Source: Triops longicaudatus (taxonomy: Eukaryota; Arthropoda; Branchiopoda; Notostraca; Triopsidae). From it: 64,000 bases of DNA. The notes beneath the pieces are model-generated. The model saw only the letters and a list, made by a program, of their open reading frames with translations. It did not search any database and was not told the DNA's origin. Position 1 is the stretch's first letter. Each line of letters opens with the position of its first letter. The stretch is from positions 357,953 through 421,952 of the forward strand of contig JAGQDJ010000039.1 of the NCBI GenBank assembly GCA_022885665.1, read 5' to 3'. Position numbers and translations under genes: made by a program. Below are positions 25,901 to 37,610 of the stretch, piece after piece.

Positions 25901-26047
25901 GCCAGAGGCCACGGCCATTGGTCGAAAAACTAAAGGATTTCTGTCGGGCCCTCACGGCCTTCATATTTGGGTAAAATAGAAAGATGATCAAAGCATTCCT
26001 AATACATTTTCCCTGAGACATTAAAATTTGTGATGCTGCATTCTCAT

Positions 26048-26078
<31 letters not shown>

Positions 26079-27150
26079 TAAGAAAAGACAAAGTCCCAAA
26101 ACGTGTTGTAAGAGCAGCTACAAATGATGAGGGATTTCTTGATAATTTCCGTAAGCCATAGAAACCCATTGTTATTTATTCCCATTGTAAATAAATAAGG
26201 ACATAGTCCATCTTCCAGTCGTTCGAACGCGCAACTAAATCATTATTTTCCTCGCGTTCGTTCTTAAAAAATAAATGGTCTTGTAACAGGGTACCCTATT
26301 GTCACTGTACTCAAAAATAAATAATGAAATAAAAATCTAAGATATAGATATACACACACAAGTGGCGTATAAAAGTGAAACTACTACAAGAACTCGCATT
26401 TACTGCAAGAAATCTTCGAATGAATGCGTGAATTTTATATGAAATGGTCTTGTGTTGCCTAGAGAAAGATTTTTAAAAAAATGTTATTTTTTAGTTGAAT
26501 AGTTTCTGAATCTGGGGGGTTTATTTATTCCGTAGTGCAAGTTCCGTTAAAATGAGCACACGTCTTTCTGCTATAAAGCCTAGACCAATATTCTGCTATT
26601 CAAAAACTTGCCAAACTAAATTCACAGGAGTGTTCTTACCTAAGCCACTTTCAACGTATGCGAAGTGCGAGTTAGTGTTAACAAGGAATATTATGCAAAA
26701 AATTAGCAATAGGCTACAGCAAGTGAAAAAGAGTTTCTCGAGAAATTTACCTGTCCTTCGCGAAAAAAATACCCTATTTTCAAGAGTATTATAAAATTAA
26801 AAAAAAATACATATTTGGAATCACTTTGCAGAAATCAATATTAGTCGCATCAGAACACATTCTCCATTTTTTTCAGGAAACAGTTTAGTGGGCTAAATAA
26901 TTTCATGAGTCTTTAATAGTTTGTTGTGCATGCATGGGTGCAATTTAAATAAGAATTTTGACCATAAAAAATATGCTAGTAATTGCTTCACTGCGTATAG
27001 CACCAGATACCCTTCTTTCATTCCTGACGTGAAAGACGAGCACTGGTCACGTTAAGTAGTTGCAGAAAACTACAGTAGTTTCTCGGACTAGCAGATCATG
27101 TGAAAAAAAGTACTTACATTGCAAAGCATTTAATACTGCAATACTTCCAG
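22905..27150. other. Long gene-poor region upstream of TRMT44 and K2P-A
   Basis: This holds divergent upstream sequence for the minus-strand methyltransferase and the plus-strand channel. The missing N-terminal exon of K2P-A should be here or further left, but I could not identify it. Several open frames (for example 23062-23400 and 24458-24823 on -, 25148-25399 on +) have no support. GC-richer sequence at about 24840-25540, with a TATA-like box at 25514, is the most promoter-like part. A run of 27 A lies at 26052-26078. Confidence 0.45.
25514..25522 (+). promoter_or_regulatory. Candidate TATA box
   Basis: GTATAAAAA fits the animal TATA consensus STATAWAWR and sits in a GC-richer stretch on the strand of the K2P-A gene, 1.6 kb before its first recognised exon. 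A first, mostly non-coding K2P-A exon starting near 25545 would fit, but nothing else confirms it. Confidence 0.25.
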
Positions 27151-30100
27151 TCATGTGGGTATTTGCGGCTTGGTGGTCGGCTACATAATCGTGGGCGCGT
27201 TTGCTTTCATGGCCATCGAAGGCAGAGAAGACGAAAACGACTCGACGGATGAAATGTCACCGTACGAGAAAGTTGGACTAATTCGCAACGAAACAGTGGC
27301 GAGACTTTGGACACTTACGGCCGAGCTTAATGTGCTATACCGTGCCAATTGGACAGCTTTAGTGGCCGCAGAAGTATCGGCCTTCCAGGAGGACGTTGTT
27401 AAAGCAGTCGGTAAAGGGTACGAAGGACACGAATCTGCACCCTTGTCTGCTCAGTGGACCTTCTCAGGAGCCTTTTTGTATTGCCTTACTGTCATCACCA
27501 CCATCGGTAGTATTTCTTCCTCCTTTTTTCTACCTCTACTACCTAAAATCGGGGAAAAGTCATATTTGTGTTTTTTTTCTTTTTTACATTTTTTAATTTC
27601 TACGAGACTAAATAGTATTTAGTTTCTTTGAAAATCGCTATATCAGTAATGCTATATCGCTTTATCAGTAACACAACATTAAGAAATACGTAACAAATTC
27701 CATTGAGCTAGCTTTTGATTCCTCAGGAGAAATTTTCAGTTTTTCAAAAAACACCCTAAAATGCCTAAAACTTCTAAATCAGCCAACCGAATAATCGTTT
27801 CCTTACTTGGCGTGACTCCGCTAATTCGCTGCCTTTTCAGGAAAAAACAGTGCGAAATCAAGCGGAAAGTGTAGCGCGTTGAAACTTTTAGTCATTCACT
27901 CTGCTCTTCGTAAAAAGCAACAAGATTTTTTTCCTTTGGCAACGTAAAAATTCGTGTCTTGCCAAAGGTAAGCGGGCGTCTCATACGTCACGTATGCTTG
28001 GATCCCTATTACATCTTCCGCGTAGTCGTTGTGTACAGTATACTGAAGCTGTCACTTCGTCTCCTCGTCCGACTTTATTTTTTCGCTCCGAAACCCTCCT
28101 GTCCATTAGCTTCATCATTTCTCGTCCACGAACGTGGGCTACTTTAAAGCGGGGCAGTTTGTCATCGTCTGTTCGTTTCCGAACTTTCCACGCCCCCCCC
28201 CCCCACCTTTAGAGAGAGAGAGAGAAATAATGATGTTCATGTGTAAAGCTTCCTTCTTCGCGTCTGACTCAACGTGTTCATTTAAATTGTCAATTTTAAG
28301 TTAACACACGACAGTTTCTTAATAAGGAGCTCGGTGGGCTTTATCTCTTAGCTTTGCTGCCAGCCGAGCGCCATCGAATCGACATTGCATACGATCCTCA
28401 GGAGAATTGGCTTAATATTCTCCCGGAATACCATTTTCTTCCTGTTGCAACATAATGAATATAATTAGAAGAGTAGAAAACAGTAATAGTTATGTCCTCA
28501 CGGGGTTTTAAATGTCATCGATAATCAAGCATCGGCTAGGTTGTAATATTTTCATTGAGTTTGTGCAATATCGGCACGGATTTGCGCTGACTTTATTTCT
28601 ATTGAATTTTTAAAGCTATTTAATTAAGATATTCTTGTGTTTTTATCCACTTTTTATAATTTTTATCCAGTGTTAATCACGTGCCTTTAATAATTATTCT
28701 CTGTAGTTTTTTGAATATTTGTCCTTGGAGAGATTTCGAGGTTAATTCCTTAACAACTGCTAATATTACGTATGAATCCTTGAACTCCTTATCGTGAAAT
28801 TTGAGCAGAAGATTTTAATTACTTTCGTGACTAATATTCGTGGGTTTCATTGTCCAATGTAGGATATGGAAACATTGCTCCTAGGACAATTTGGGGCAAA
28901 ATTGGCACCATTATCTATGCAATGGTGGGCATGCCGCTTTTTTTACTCTACGTTTCCAATATTGGTGACATTTTAGCCACGGGCTTCCGGTGGACATACC
29001 TCAACCTGTGCAAATGTCAAAGCAGTCGAAGAAGGCGGAGCAATATGCGCAGAGTGAATGGACGAAATCACCATCATCATCATCACAGTCCTGGCTCCGC
29101 CCCTTGGCAGGTATGCGTTTTCGACTCGGAAACTCAAATCGATTATTCAGCATTCCACACAATCTCATTTCCTAGGACTCACTTACCCCTGAACAAGTTA
29201 CTAAACGTGATTGTAAATTCAAGTCGCAGTTGACTTTATTTCATTTTTTTCTTCAACTCAAAGAGTATCCTTTTCACAAAGGACAGGAATTGGGCCATTT
29301 GAGCTTGAGATAAAGTGAAAGCATTTTTAAGTAACAGAACAAAGAAATGTTGCACCCAAAGCTCGTGTGTTTGTAATACGTCGTTCTGTGGCTTACGATC
29401 GGAAGTCGAGAGCGATTGAGGTTACTGATTATAACAAATACTATAGTGTGAATTATTGTAACTATATAATTAGAGAATTGGGCTTGCATTAGCAATGTTA
29501 GAGAATTGCCTCAAATTGATTTTAAGGAAGAAGTACGAATTAATAACCGATTTGCGTACTTGCGTGAGCAACCTAATTACGCGCAATGCTTAACGCAACA
29601 ATTCCACGCTGAGAGAATGCAGCAAACTTAATTCATCCTTTACACAGAGATTTGAGTCAGACATCGCACTCGTACTGCAAGCTAAGCAAATCTCAAAATG
29701 TGAAATACTCTTTCGCATTAAAAAATGTAACACAAAACTTAACTAAAGATAATTAACAGTGTTAAAGTGTGCAAAAACGTTGCATTTAAAAGCAGAACAT
29801 AAAGGAGACAGGCAATCCAAACCTTCCTTAAAGGGTTAAAACTGCATGGCATAAAAATCAAAGTTATTTCACAATTAGTGAGACTTTTGTTCGTCTTCTT
29901 TACATAAATACTTGCATTTTTTTAAAAAAAAACTGGCTTGAGAATGGACTCTTTGCTGCTCATGTGCACCGATATCTTTATTGTAAATAACCTTTAAGCA
30001 CAATGAATGAAATAGCGATCCCCATTTACGCGGTTGATCGGTTCCGCGAAAGCACCGCGTAAACGGACATGTTTATCGTGTGTAAGATGGGATGCGTTCC

Positions 30101-32869
30101 ATGCTCTACGAAAGCTTACTCTGAAAATTTACTCTCTAGAGTAAACTCAAGTTATTCAATAATGAATTTAGTAATGAGTTCTGCTCCCTACGTGTAGCAA
30201 TCTGTTAAAATTTATTCAAAGTCATGTATAAATATTGCAAACAGTTCTATTGTGTGTTTTTTTTTTTATATTTGTACAGAGCTATGCGTAGGAAAAGTAA
30301 AGAGCTCCACGTTAACACCACGGCGTTTGAGCAAATTTTGTCACAAGTCATACCTCTGCGAATATTCCTTGGCCCACAGCAAACCTCTTGCAACGTGAAC
30401 TTTCGTTGTTGCCGAATTACGATCAATAATAATCAGGACCATTTGCATGGTGGTTTCTGCACCGAGTACTGTATTATTCCGATTGGAAGCGCAATTTCAT
30501 ACATTTCTGCAGCAATATATGAAACTTATGCTTAACGAAAATTCCAAAATGGATTTTTCTGTATGGAATACATAGTCACAGAGATGGTAGTTTCGTATGT
30601 CTCAGCGGAATTCAATTAAAATCCATTTTTAATTCGGAATGCAGTCGTTCTTCGACAATTCTGGAGGTTATAATCGATAGGATGCTAGTAATTGGGGTAA
30701 AAAGTGGTAAAGAACTGATGCATTTGGCAAAATTAGTGCTAATATTGTTATTTGATAACTATTTTTCTCGTCCAACATAGTTTTACAATGAAATACAAAA
30801 AAGCGGCGCTGCAGTAAACGAACATTCATTACTGAAGCAAAAATAGGCATGATTGAATAAATAAATGAATAATTTAAATAAGCGAATAATACAAAAACTC
30901 GCAAATCTTAAATCTTATACAAAAAAGCGTGGTTTAAACCGAAGTAATAAAAATTGAACAAAAAAAGCAATGTCGCCATTTATTGCTAAATATTTCGTAG
31001 AATTGTTTATTCTATCGAAATTTTGTCATAGATAAAATGTTGCCGTAAACTAAATTCTATTTCATTCGAGGCACTCTGAAATCAAAAGTTGTTGCAAGCC
31101 AACAGTGTGGTAAAATAAAAACTCATGATAGAGAACAGCCTACTTCTCTTCGTCTAGTAAACTTGTGTTATGTCAAAAAGACACATTACTTTAGGTGATC
31201 AAACAAACTTCAATACTATAATAAACGTCCATAGTGTTAGAAAACATTAACTAGTCTTATTGCCTCAATACCGTAATCTAATAATTTTAACAACAATTAA
31301 AAAATTCTCGTTAAATATACCTTTTACTGACACTTGATGTTCATATTTAAGCTGCTTAACCCTCGACATTTAACTTCTCTAGATACGTCAAAAGTTCCTT
31401 TTTTCATTCGTTCAACTAGAAATTGGAACTTCCACACTTATGATGTTACGTTAACTTGATTGCCTCCTACCTTGCTTTCTGTACGTCAAAAATCGTCACG
31501 TTCATTAAAGTTATGAACGAAACGGGGAAAGAAACGTACACTAATCATGCCATGGTGCAGAAAGTTTTGACACATTGCTTCATTTCCTACGCTTGGTACA
31601 ATGTGGCGCCCCCTCGAGAACTTCCCCCTTGGGCGACCTCATATAACGCTCGCCTGAAAAGTTGACATTACTCACCACCTCACTACCAATATCTGTCGTT
31701 CTAATGTTAGCTGCGGCAGGTATGCAAGTCATTCACCGCAATCTGTTTTTCTTTACCTTTGCATCACAGGAGGGTGACGACCTGGCAGTCCGTGATCCTA
31801 CGAACCTCGAGCACGCCAGCGAGGACGAGGACGACGACGACGAGGAGGAGGAACCCCCCATAGACGTGAATTCTGTGACAGTTCCCATCACCATCTGTTT
31901 GGCTGTCATGGTGGGGTACGTGTGCGGCGGGGCTTTGTTATTTGCGCAATGGGAAACGTGGGATTTTTTAGACGGCTCGTATTTCTGCTTCATTTCCTTG
32001 TCCACCACCGGGCTTGGGGATTTGGTGCCCGGTGATTCCTTCAGCTCGGATTCCGGCGTGGAACTCTCGCTCATCTTCTGCTCCATGTACTTGATTATCG
32101 GCATGGCCCTCATCGCCATGTGCTTCAATTTGATGCAAGAAGAAGTGGTCGCCAAAGTGCGGCGCTGCGGTAGTGTTTTAGGCTGTTTCCGCCAACAAAC
32201 AGAAGATTAGCCTTTTCCCAACGCAACCAAGCAAAAAGAAATGGGAAAATGTTTCAACAATTCTTTTCAGAAAAGCCATCTCCTACCAAAAGTCACTTCG
32301 AATCATCCAATATAGTAAACTCAGATCCCACCGGAATTTCTACACAACAAACAAAAAGGTATGCTTCCCTTGTGAACCATAATTTTTTCCTTGTGAATCA
32401 TAATTTTTATTAACCATTCCAGTCAGCGTAGTTTCTTATCATTGTCCTTACTTGAATTCTTCCTAACCGGCCTAGTAATTTGTGTCTCCCTCAATTAGTA
32501 AAAACCCCACAAACACTAAAAAAACACATACGACGGCCTTTAGAAGCTTCTTAGTGTGCTTAACTCCGCCACCTGAAAACGCAAACGCCCCTCATGAGAG
32601 TATGTAGCCAAAAGCGAAGAGAGAGAGAAAAAAATACGTCGGGGCCTATAGATCCACCATCGATATTACGTATGTAGAAAAGCGGAGCAAAATACATCCG
32701 TTTCGATGTGGGGGAATCCGGGGCGCCGGCGCCGCTCTTCCGTGTCGTTGCTGCACCCAGGACCTCAAACTCCATGCAATTCCCTATCTATTTCAGCAGA
32801 CCTTCCGAGGAATCGTGCCCTAATACATCCTCTTACCCTCCCCAGTACTCGGCCGCCAACCAAGCGTAG
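27151..32869 (+). CDS. Two-pore-domain potassium channel (TWIK-like), K2P-A, N-terminus missing
   Basis: Recognised exons: 27151-27506, 28863-29110 and 31770-32210 (TAG 32208-32210). In an alternative form exon 3 ends at 32169 and joins 32271-32358 and 32797-32869 (TAG). The first exon starts in phase with THVGIC, then M1 (LVVGYIIVGAFAFMAIEG). An extracellular cap with the glycosylation site NWT follows, then pore 1 (TVITTIG|YGN) split by a phase-1 intron in the glycine codon. Exon 2 has M2 and a cytosolic loop with RRRR and six His. Exon 3 has an acidic run, M3, pore 2 (STTGLGD) and M4. GLG in pore 2 is as in TWIK channels. K2P dimers carry background K+ leak at the plasma membrane. An exon upstream must supply the start codon and the short N-terminus; I did not find it. 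A short reading from an ATG within exon 1 would lose M1. Confidence 0.85.
32271..32869 (+). other. Alternative 3' exons of K2P-A
   Basis: Acceptor ttcttttcag precedes 32271, the exon is open to the donor AG|gtatgc after 32358 (88 bases), acceptor tatttcag precedes 32797, and that exon is open to TAG 32867-32869. The internal donor GCG|gtagtg after 32169 leaves one base, the 88-base exon leaves two, and the last exon supplies one, so all phases close. The result is a 53-residue Ser/Thr/Pro-rich tail (EKPSPTK ... YSAANQA) in place of GSVLGCFRQQTED. This comes from reading splice signals and has no transcript support. Confidence 0.5.
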
Positions 32870-33370
32870 TCTGAGAAACTTGTACATTTCTTTTAAAGGA
32901 AATTTCTGGGTTCGTGTAATTTTTTTAGTGAGGACGGGAGTGGAAGAAAGAGAGAGGAAAACATTACGAATCAAAAGTGCGTTTAGGGTGTCCAGTGAAG
33001 ACTGAGTCAGTGTATATGAGTGTGTCCACGTAAATAGAATCAGTGACAACTTGATCCATTCCTGTGTTAACGGTTTTGTCGTTTGCTGGGATTTGGAGAA
33101 GAATTGTATGTGTGAGCGCTGCCCATACTTTGAATTAGAACGGAGAGATACAAATGGAATCTTGTAAAGCTGTTGCATACTAGAACAGGTTCACTGCCTT
33201 CAAATACCTTCTTGACAAGTGCGTTGACACAAAAATAAGGAAATCCTGGATTTGAAACTATTTTCTCATCTACCACTTGAATTTGTACGATTGGCCTATT
33301 GCAGCCACGGATGATTGTGCTATGACCGAAGAAATCGAGCATCTGTGACCTTATCACGCGAAGTTTCTAG

Positions 33371-33376
33371 AATAAA
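33371..33376 (+). terminator. Possible poly(A) signal of K2P-A
   Basis: AATAAA lies about 500 bases beyond the stop of the last alternative K2P-A exon, on the same strand. It would serve both splice forms. It is assigned by position only. Confidence 0.35.
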
Positions 33377-36300
33377 CACTTCATGAGGTGAGTTCATTTC
33401 GGTAATTCAGTAATTCAGTTACACGTACTTCTAAGAACATTCTGGGAGAAGAGGGAATGTTCCGTAACTATGCTTATGCACGAAAGAAAGTTTTCATGAA
33501 AGCTCGCGAGGAATCTATTGTTATTGTTATTTATTGCTATTTATTGTTATTTATTTACATGTCTTAATTGCACTCTTCATATATCTATTTCTTCCATGAG
33601 ACAAGGCAAAACTATCAAAATAGTTTTGACGTATCTTCGATTGTTTCAAACAAGGAAAAATCGAAACATGTAATCTATATTTCTACTTTATTTCTCTTCA
33701 ACATCTAAAGAAGTTTATTTCACTATATCTAGATTTTAAACTTTTGCTTTGGTAATATTTTCGAAATTCTACTTCTAAAACTCTTAATTATGAGAGTATT
33801 ATTGTTATGTATTCCGCTTTAATGCTCACTGTCATTAACTCCTATTCCTATTTTGCTTGTATGTGTGAAATTATTCTTTTGTTAATGGTAAAATCTCGTA
33901 TTAAGAATCCCATTGTGTCATGAATCGCTGGCTACAGTGAACGAATTTCAAGGTCCCGAGTTACGCAAATGTAAATAGCAAACGTCTGATATAACGAACT
34001 AATTTACCGAAAATTTTTCCTTGGGTTCCTGAAGCTTCATTGTGACGAGATTCTATTCCATTTCTTCTGTTATTTCCGTATCTACTTTTACTTATTAATA
34101 TCTTTCGGAAAAGATGCGCCATTATAATAGTAACGATACACAGTGCAATATCTTCCAAGTGCTTTGGCAAACAAAAGACTTACAAGCAGAATCTACAAAT
34201 AAACAACATTATCCAATGCCAATTCAAATATGGAATGTCAACAAAAACGGAGACTAACAAAAAACAATGACAGACGTAAAAAGAAGGGATAAGGCTATAA
34301 AGAAGCGGAACCATTTACAGAGCGTTGTTCTGAGCTCAAGTGCACGTCACTGATCTCAAATTTGGCTGAGCCAATAGGCCCCAGCCAAAGTAAATGTGAC
34401 GTCAGAATTGCATTACGAAAATTCTGTGGGACGCAGCGATGGAAGCCGATACCACCGAGTTTAATTCTACTGGGTCGAGCCCATGGATTGTCTCGTGTTG
34501 TATCAATGACTTTCCAAGCGGGAAATACAGTAACTTCGCCCAAGTTCTAAAACCCCTGGTATCGTTCACTCTTACTCCATTGCCACGTGAAGCGAAAGAT
34601 AAGAGTGTATAAGCTTCCCTTATCGGACAGGGAGAATATGTGTAATTGCGAATCCTTACTCGACCCGCCAAGAGCCACCACAAAACTACCTTGATCAAAG
34701 CGATCTTCCAAGCCAATGACAGGGGAAGTGGTGGGGTAAAAAAGGGGGTAAGGGGGTCTGCTGAGTGAAGCAATCAGTGGAAGAACCCCGCGTTGCCGTG
34801 GGCAACCATTTCGCCTTTTAGATAAGCTGCGAGGCAGCGCCCCGTCGCAGGCAAAAAGAACGCCCTCAGGGGAGAAAAAGAAGTATGAATACCCTCGGGC
34901 TAGTAAAAGAAATAAGCTTCGAGGGGTCTTACTCCCCCTCACCGCCAACCCGTTCTTTTTTACTTGCAAGCATAATCCTTAAGTTTTTTTCACGGCAAAG
35001 ACCCCGAGGCTAGTAAACTGACTAAAGGGCAAGGGACCTGGCCTGAAGGGCGTTTTTGTTTCTATGACACAATGAAAATTAAAAGTTGCAAGCTGTAAGC
35101 GAAATGGGAGTCATAGGGAAGAGAAAAACGGGGAAGGGAGGAACGAATGGCTTCCTTCTCGTTGAAACCCGTGACCAAAAGCTCGCCAACCTTCTAAGAT
35201 TACGAGAAGGACTCTAAAGCATCAGAAGAAATCCGGAAGGAAACAGACACGATGAGATCAGGAGGAGGAGAACGGGGCAGGAGGAGCAGGGGGGAAAGGC
35301 GATCATAAGACATTCAGGGAACACCAAGCGCGTTCGAGATGTATATCCTTGTAATCCCTGTCTTGAAGGCTCATTGACTGTCTTAATTGAATGGACTCGA
35401 AAGAGAGAACGGGAGGAGAAAAAGAACGTTAGCGAGAAGGAGATAGAAAAGAGTGTGAGTGCCCTCTTTCCGGAAATCCATCCTTTGCTCCTCAGTTATT
35501 TATTTGATGGTATTATTCTCTACTACCGGATACGGTGCGCTGACCTTTAATAGATGTCGGACTGGGGGAAAAAGAAAAATGGAGGCAAAGCAAATGTGAA
35601 GATATATCAACTTATCGAAGAAGTTGCGTGTACCATGGCTGTTTGTAAGCCTAGACCAAATGCGACCAAACCTCGCGTTACGATGGAGTTCGGTTTCGCA
35701 TTAACCAAGGAAACTTGATGCATTCACGAATTTTAATGAAAAACCGTATGGTTAGACAAATTTACAACGGTGAATATCACAAATAGAATCGTAAGCTTGT
35801 TTTGACGGTATAAAACGTGCATTTCTGTATAGATTTATTTTTTTGGTATGTTCTACGTATTGTTCAGAAATACCTACAGCATTGTACGTTACCAGGGTCT
35901 TTCACGATAATAAAATATCCTCGTTTGCCGGAACTTCCGGTATGAAAAAGGTATAAATATACGAACTAGTTTATTTTTCCTAAGCAACTACGAAGCAACA
36001 AAATGTCGCCCGAAGGACAAAAAGGCATTTATTTATTACAGGAACTGGGTTAGTCATACATATTTGTTACTTACTTTATTTTGTTCGCAGCGTTATTTTT
36101 GCTTCCTAAGCAACTGCCTCCCAAGCATTTGTGTACCCCATGCGCCCATAATAGAGAAAACCGTAATCCAACTACATTTAAAACTACGAACAAGTGGATT
36201 AGAGTTCTGTCATGAAGATAGCATTTCAAAACTAACAGATTAGGCTCTAATTTCATAAAATGAAAACTTTTTCGGTGTCAAGAAAATATCTTTAATTTTA

Positions 36301-37204
36301 ATGCGAAAAGACAAGTTTTTGGTTGAAGGGAAATTTGTACGACAAAGACTACTTCAAATCTTTTAAATACTTTCCCAACGAAACTTTCAAGCCATGTGTC
36401 CACAAGTGTCGAAGTGTAGTTTATTCCGTTCTTCTGCTACTGCAGAATCCTTTCCATTTCTGTAAGTGTGTCATTTCTAGACGAGCAATATCAGGTTAGG
36501 TTATTTTACGCACGAGCCCGCTTCAGGAACTTTGAGTAGAAATAACCCCAAATGGCATTTCTCACTTTAATTATTGAAGTGTTTTGCTAAGTCAGCGCAT
36601 GTCAGAACAGTGGTTTAGAATATGCTGACCTTAAAATTACTAAACTCAAAAAATAAAAAGAAAAGATTTTGATACAGTTTCTACTTAAGCATAAAAATGC
36701 TTGGTACTTTCTTTCTTCCTAATAGCTAAAAATATAGTCGTGCGCTTTTCAGTATGCATCGACCCGCTTTGCTACTTCTGGCGCAAAATCGAAGATATCA
36801 TTTCACAAAGTTTTCTTTGTGCGAGCAAGTTTTGGCTTGCCTTCTCTGAGCACGTTACTGGTATTCGTCTTTTTTTTTTAAAAAAAATATAAATTAACAT
36901 CCCACATCTTCTCGCTACGTGTTAAATCCACAAGTGTCATCTAAACCCTTAATATTAAGTTTGTGGGTACATTCTCCTTAGCGTTGATAAGCTTGCTAAA
37001 GCTCGTACGCGGGAGCTGACAGTTTTCAGCTATTTTTGAGGCTACGTCGGTTTTCAGTCAACCCAACAACGAGTTTCGGGCACGCAAGCTTTTAATCCTC
37101 GGGCTTCCCCGGTCCAACGTGTGCCACAAACGACATCCTCTTGCGTCATCTTTTGCTTTTTCGGTGCATCAAGATCCTGTACCATAACAATGAAATTATA
37201 CTAA

Positions 37205-37232
37205 AAAATGTAAACATTTGTGTTTACATTTT
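37205..37232. repeat. Perfect 11-bp inverted repeat (hairpin)
   Basis: AAAATGTAAAC and its exact reverse complement GTTTACATTTT are separated by six bases. It lies in non-coding sequence. It is too AT-rich to call a terminator or regulatory site. Confidence 0.7.
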
Positions 37233-37555
37233 GGAGGGCAAATTGATTCATAATTACATTTCAGAGTCAATAACCATACTCAGAAAATTTCAAACACCCA
37301 AACCTTCCAGATCTGCGGAATGAACTCAACCTTGCGCACTTATTGTTTACTATGTATTCTCGTATTATGAATGAATTCTTCGAAGCAACTATGGGATTAT
37401 TTTTTTTATGTAATATAAATTTGGCGTCAGTGAATAAATATCATGGCGACAAAAAGTACATTATCCTTAAATTTGCAAAAACTCTTTAGTTTCTGTATTT
37501 TAACTCAAACACAGATTTGGTATAAAAACCTACGCGTCCATAAAAGTTACTGCAA

Positions 37556-37610
37556 GCTGAAAAGTGACTTTCAAATATAACTAGCTGAAAAGTGACTTTC
37601 AAATATAATA
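37556..37610. repeat. Two-copy 28-bp tandem repeat
   Basis: The unit, beginning gctgaaaagtgactttcaaa, occurs at 37556-37583 and again at 37584-37610 with one difference near the end. It is non-coding and was probably formed by a recent local duplication. Confidence 0.8.

Noticed and set aside
29111..29233. Continuation of the K2P-A exon 2 frame past 29110
   Set aside because: It runs into the intron after a good donor (CAG|gtatgc). The next channel segment resumes exactly in phase at 31770, so this is intron read-in.
32208..32310. Readthrough of the K2P-A TAG into about 34 further codons
   Set aside because: The stretch is short and crosses a strong acceptor at 32270. The alternative splice path in another frame explains the downstream coding signal better.
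34402..34969. Overlapping minus-strand open frames of 123 and 140 codons
   Set aside because: GC-richer low-complexity sequence; two different frames are open at once and neither shows a domain.
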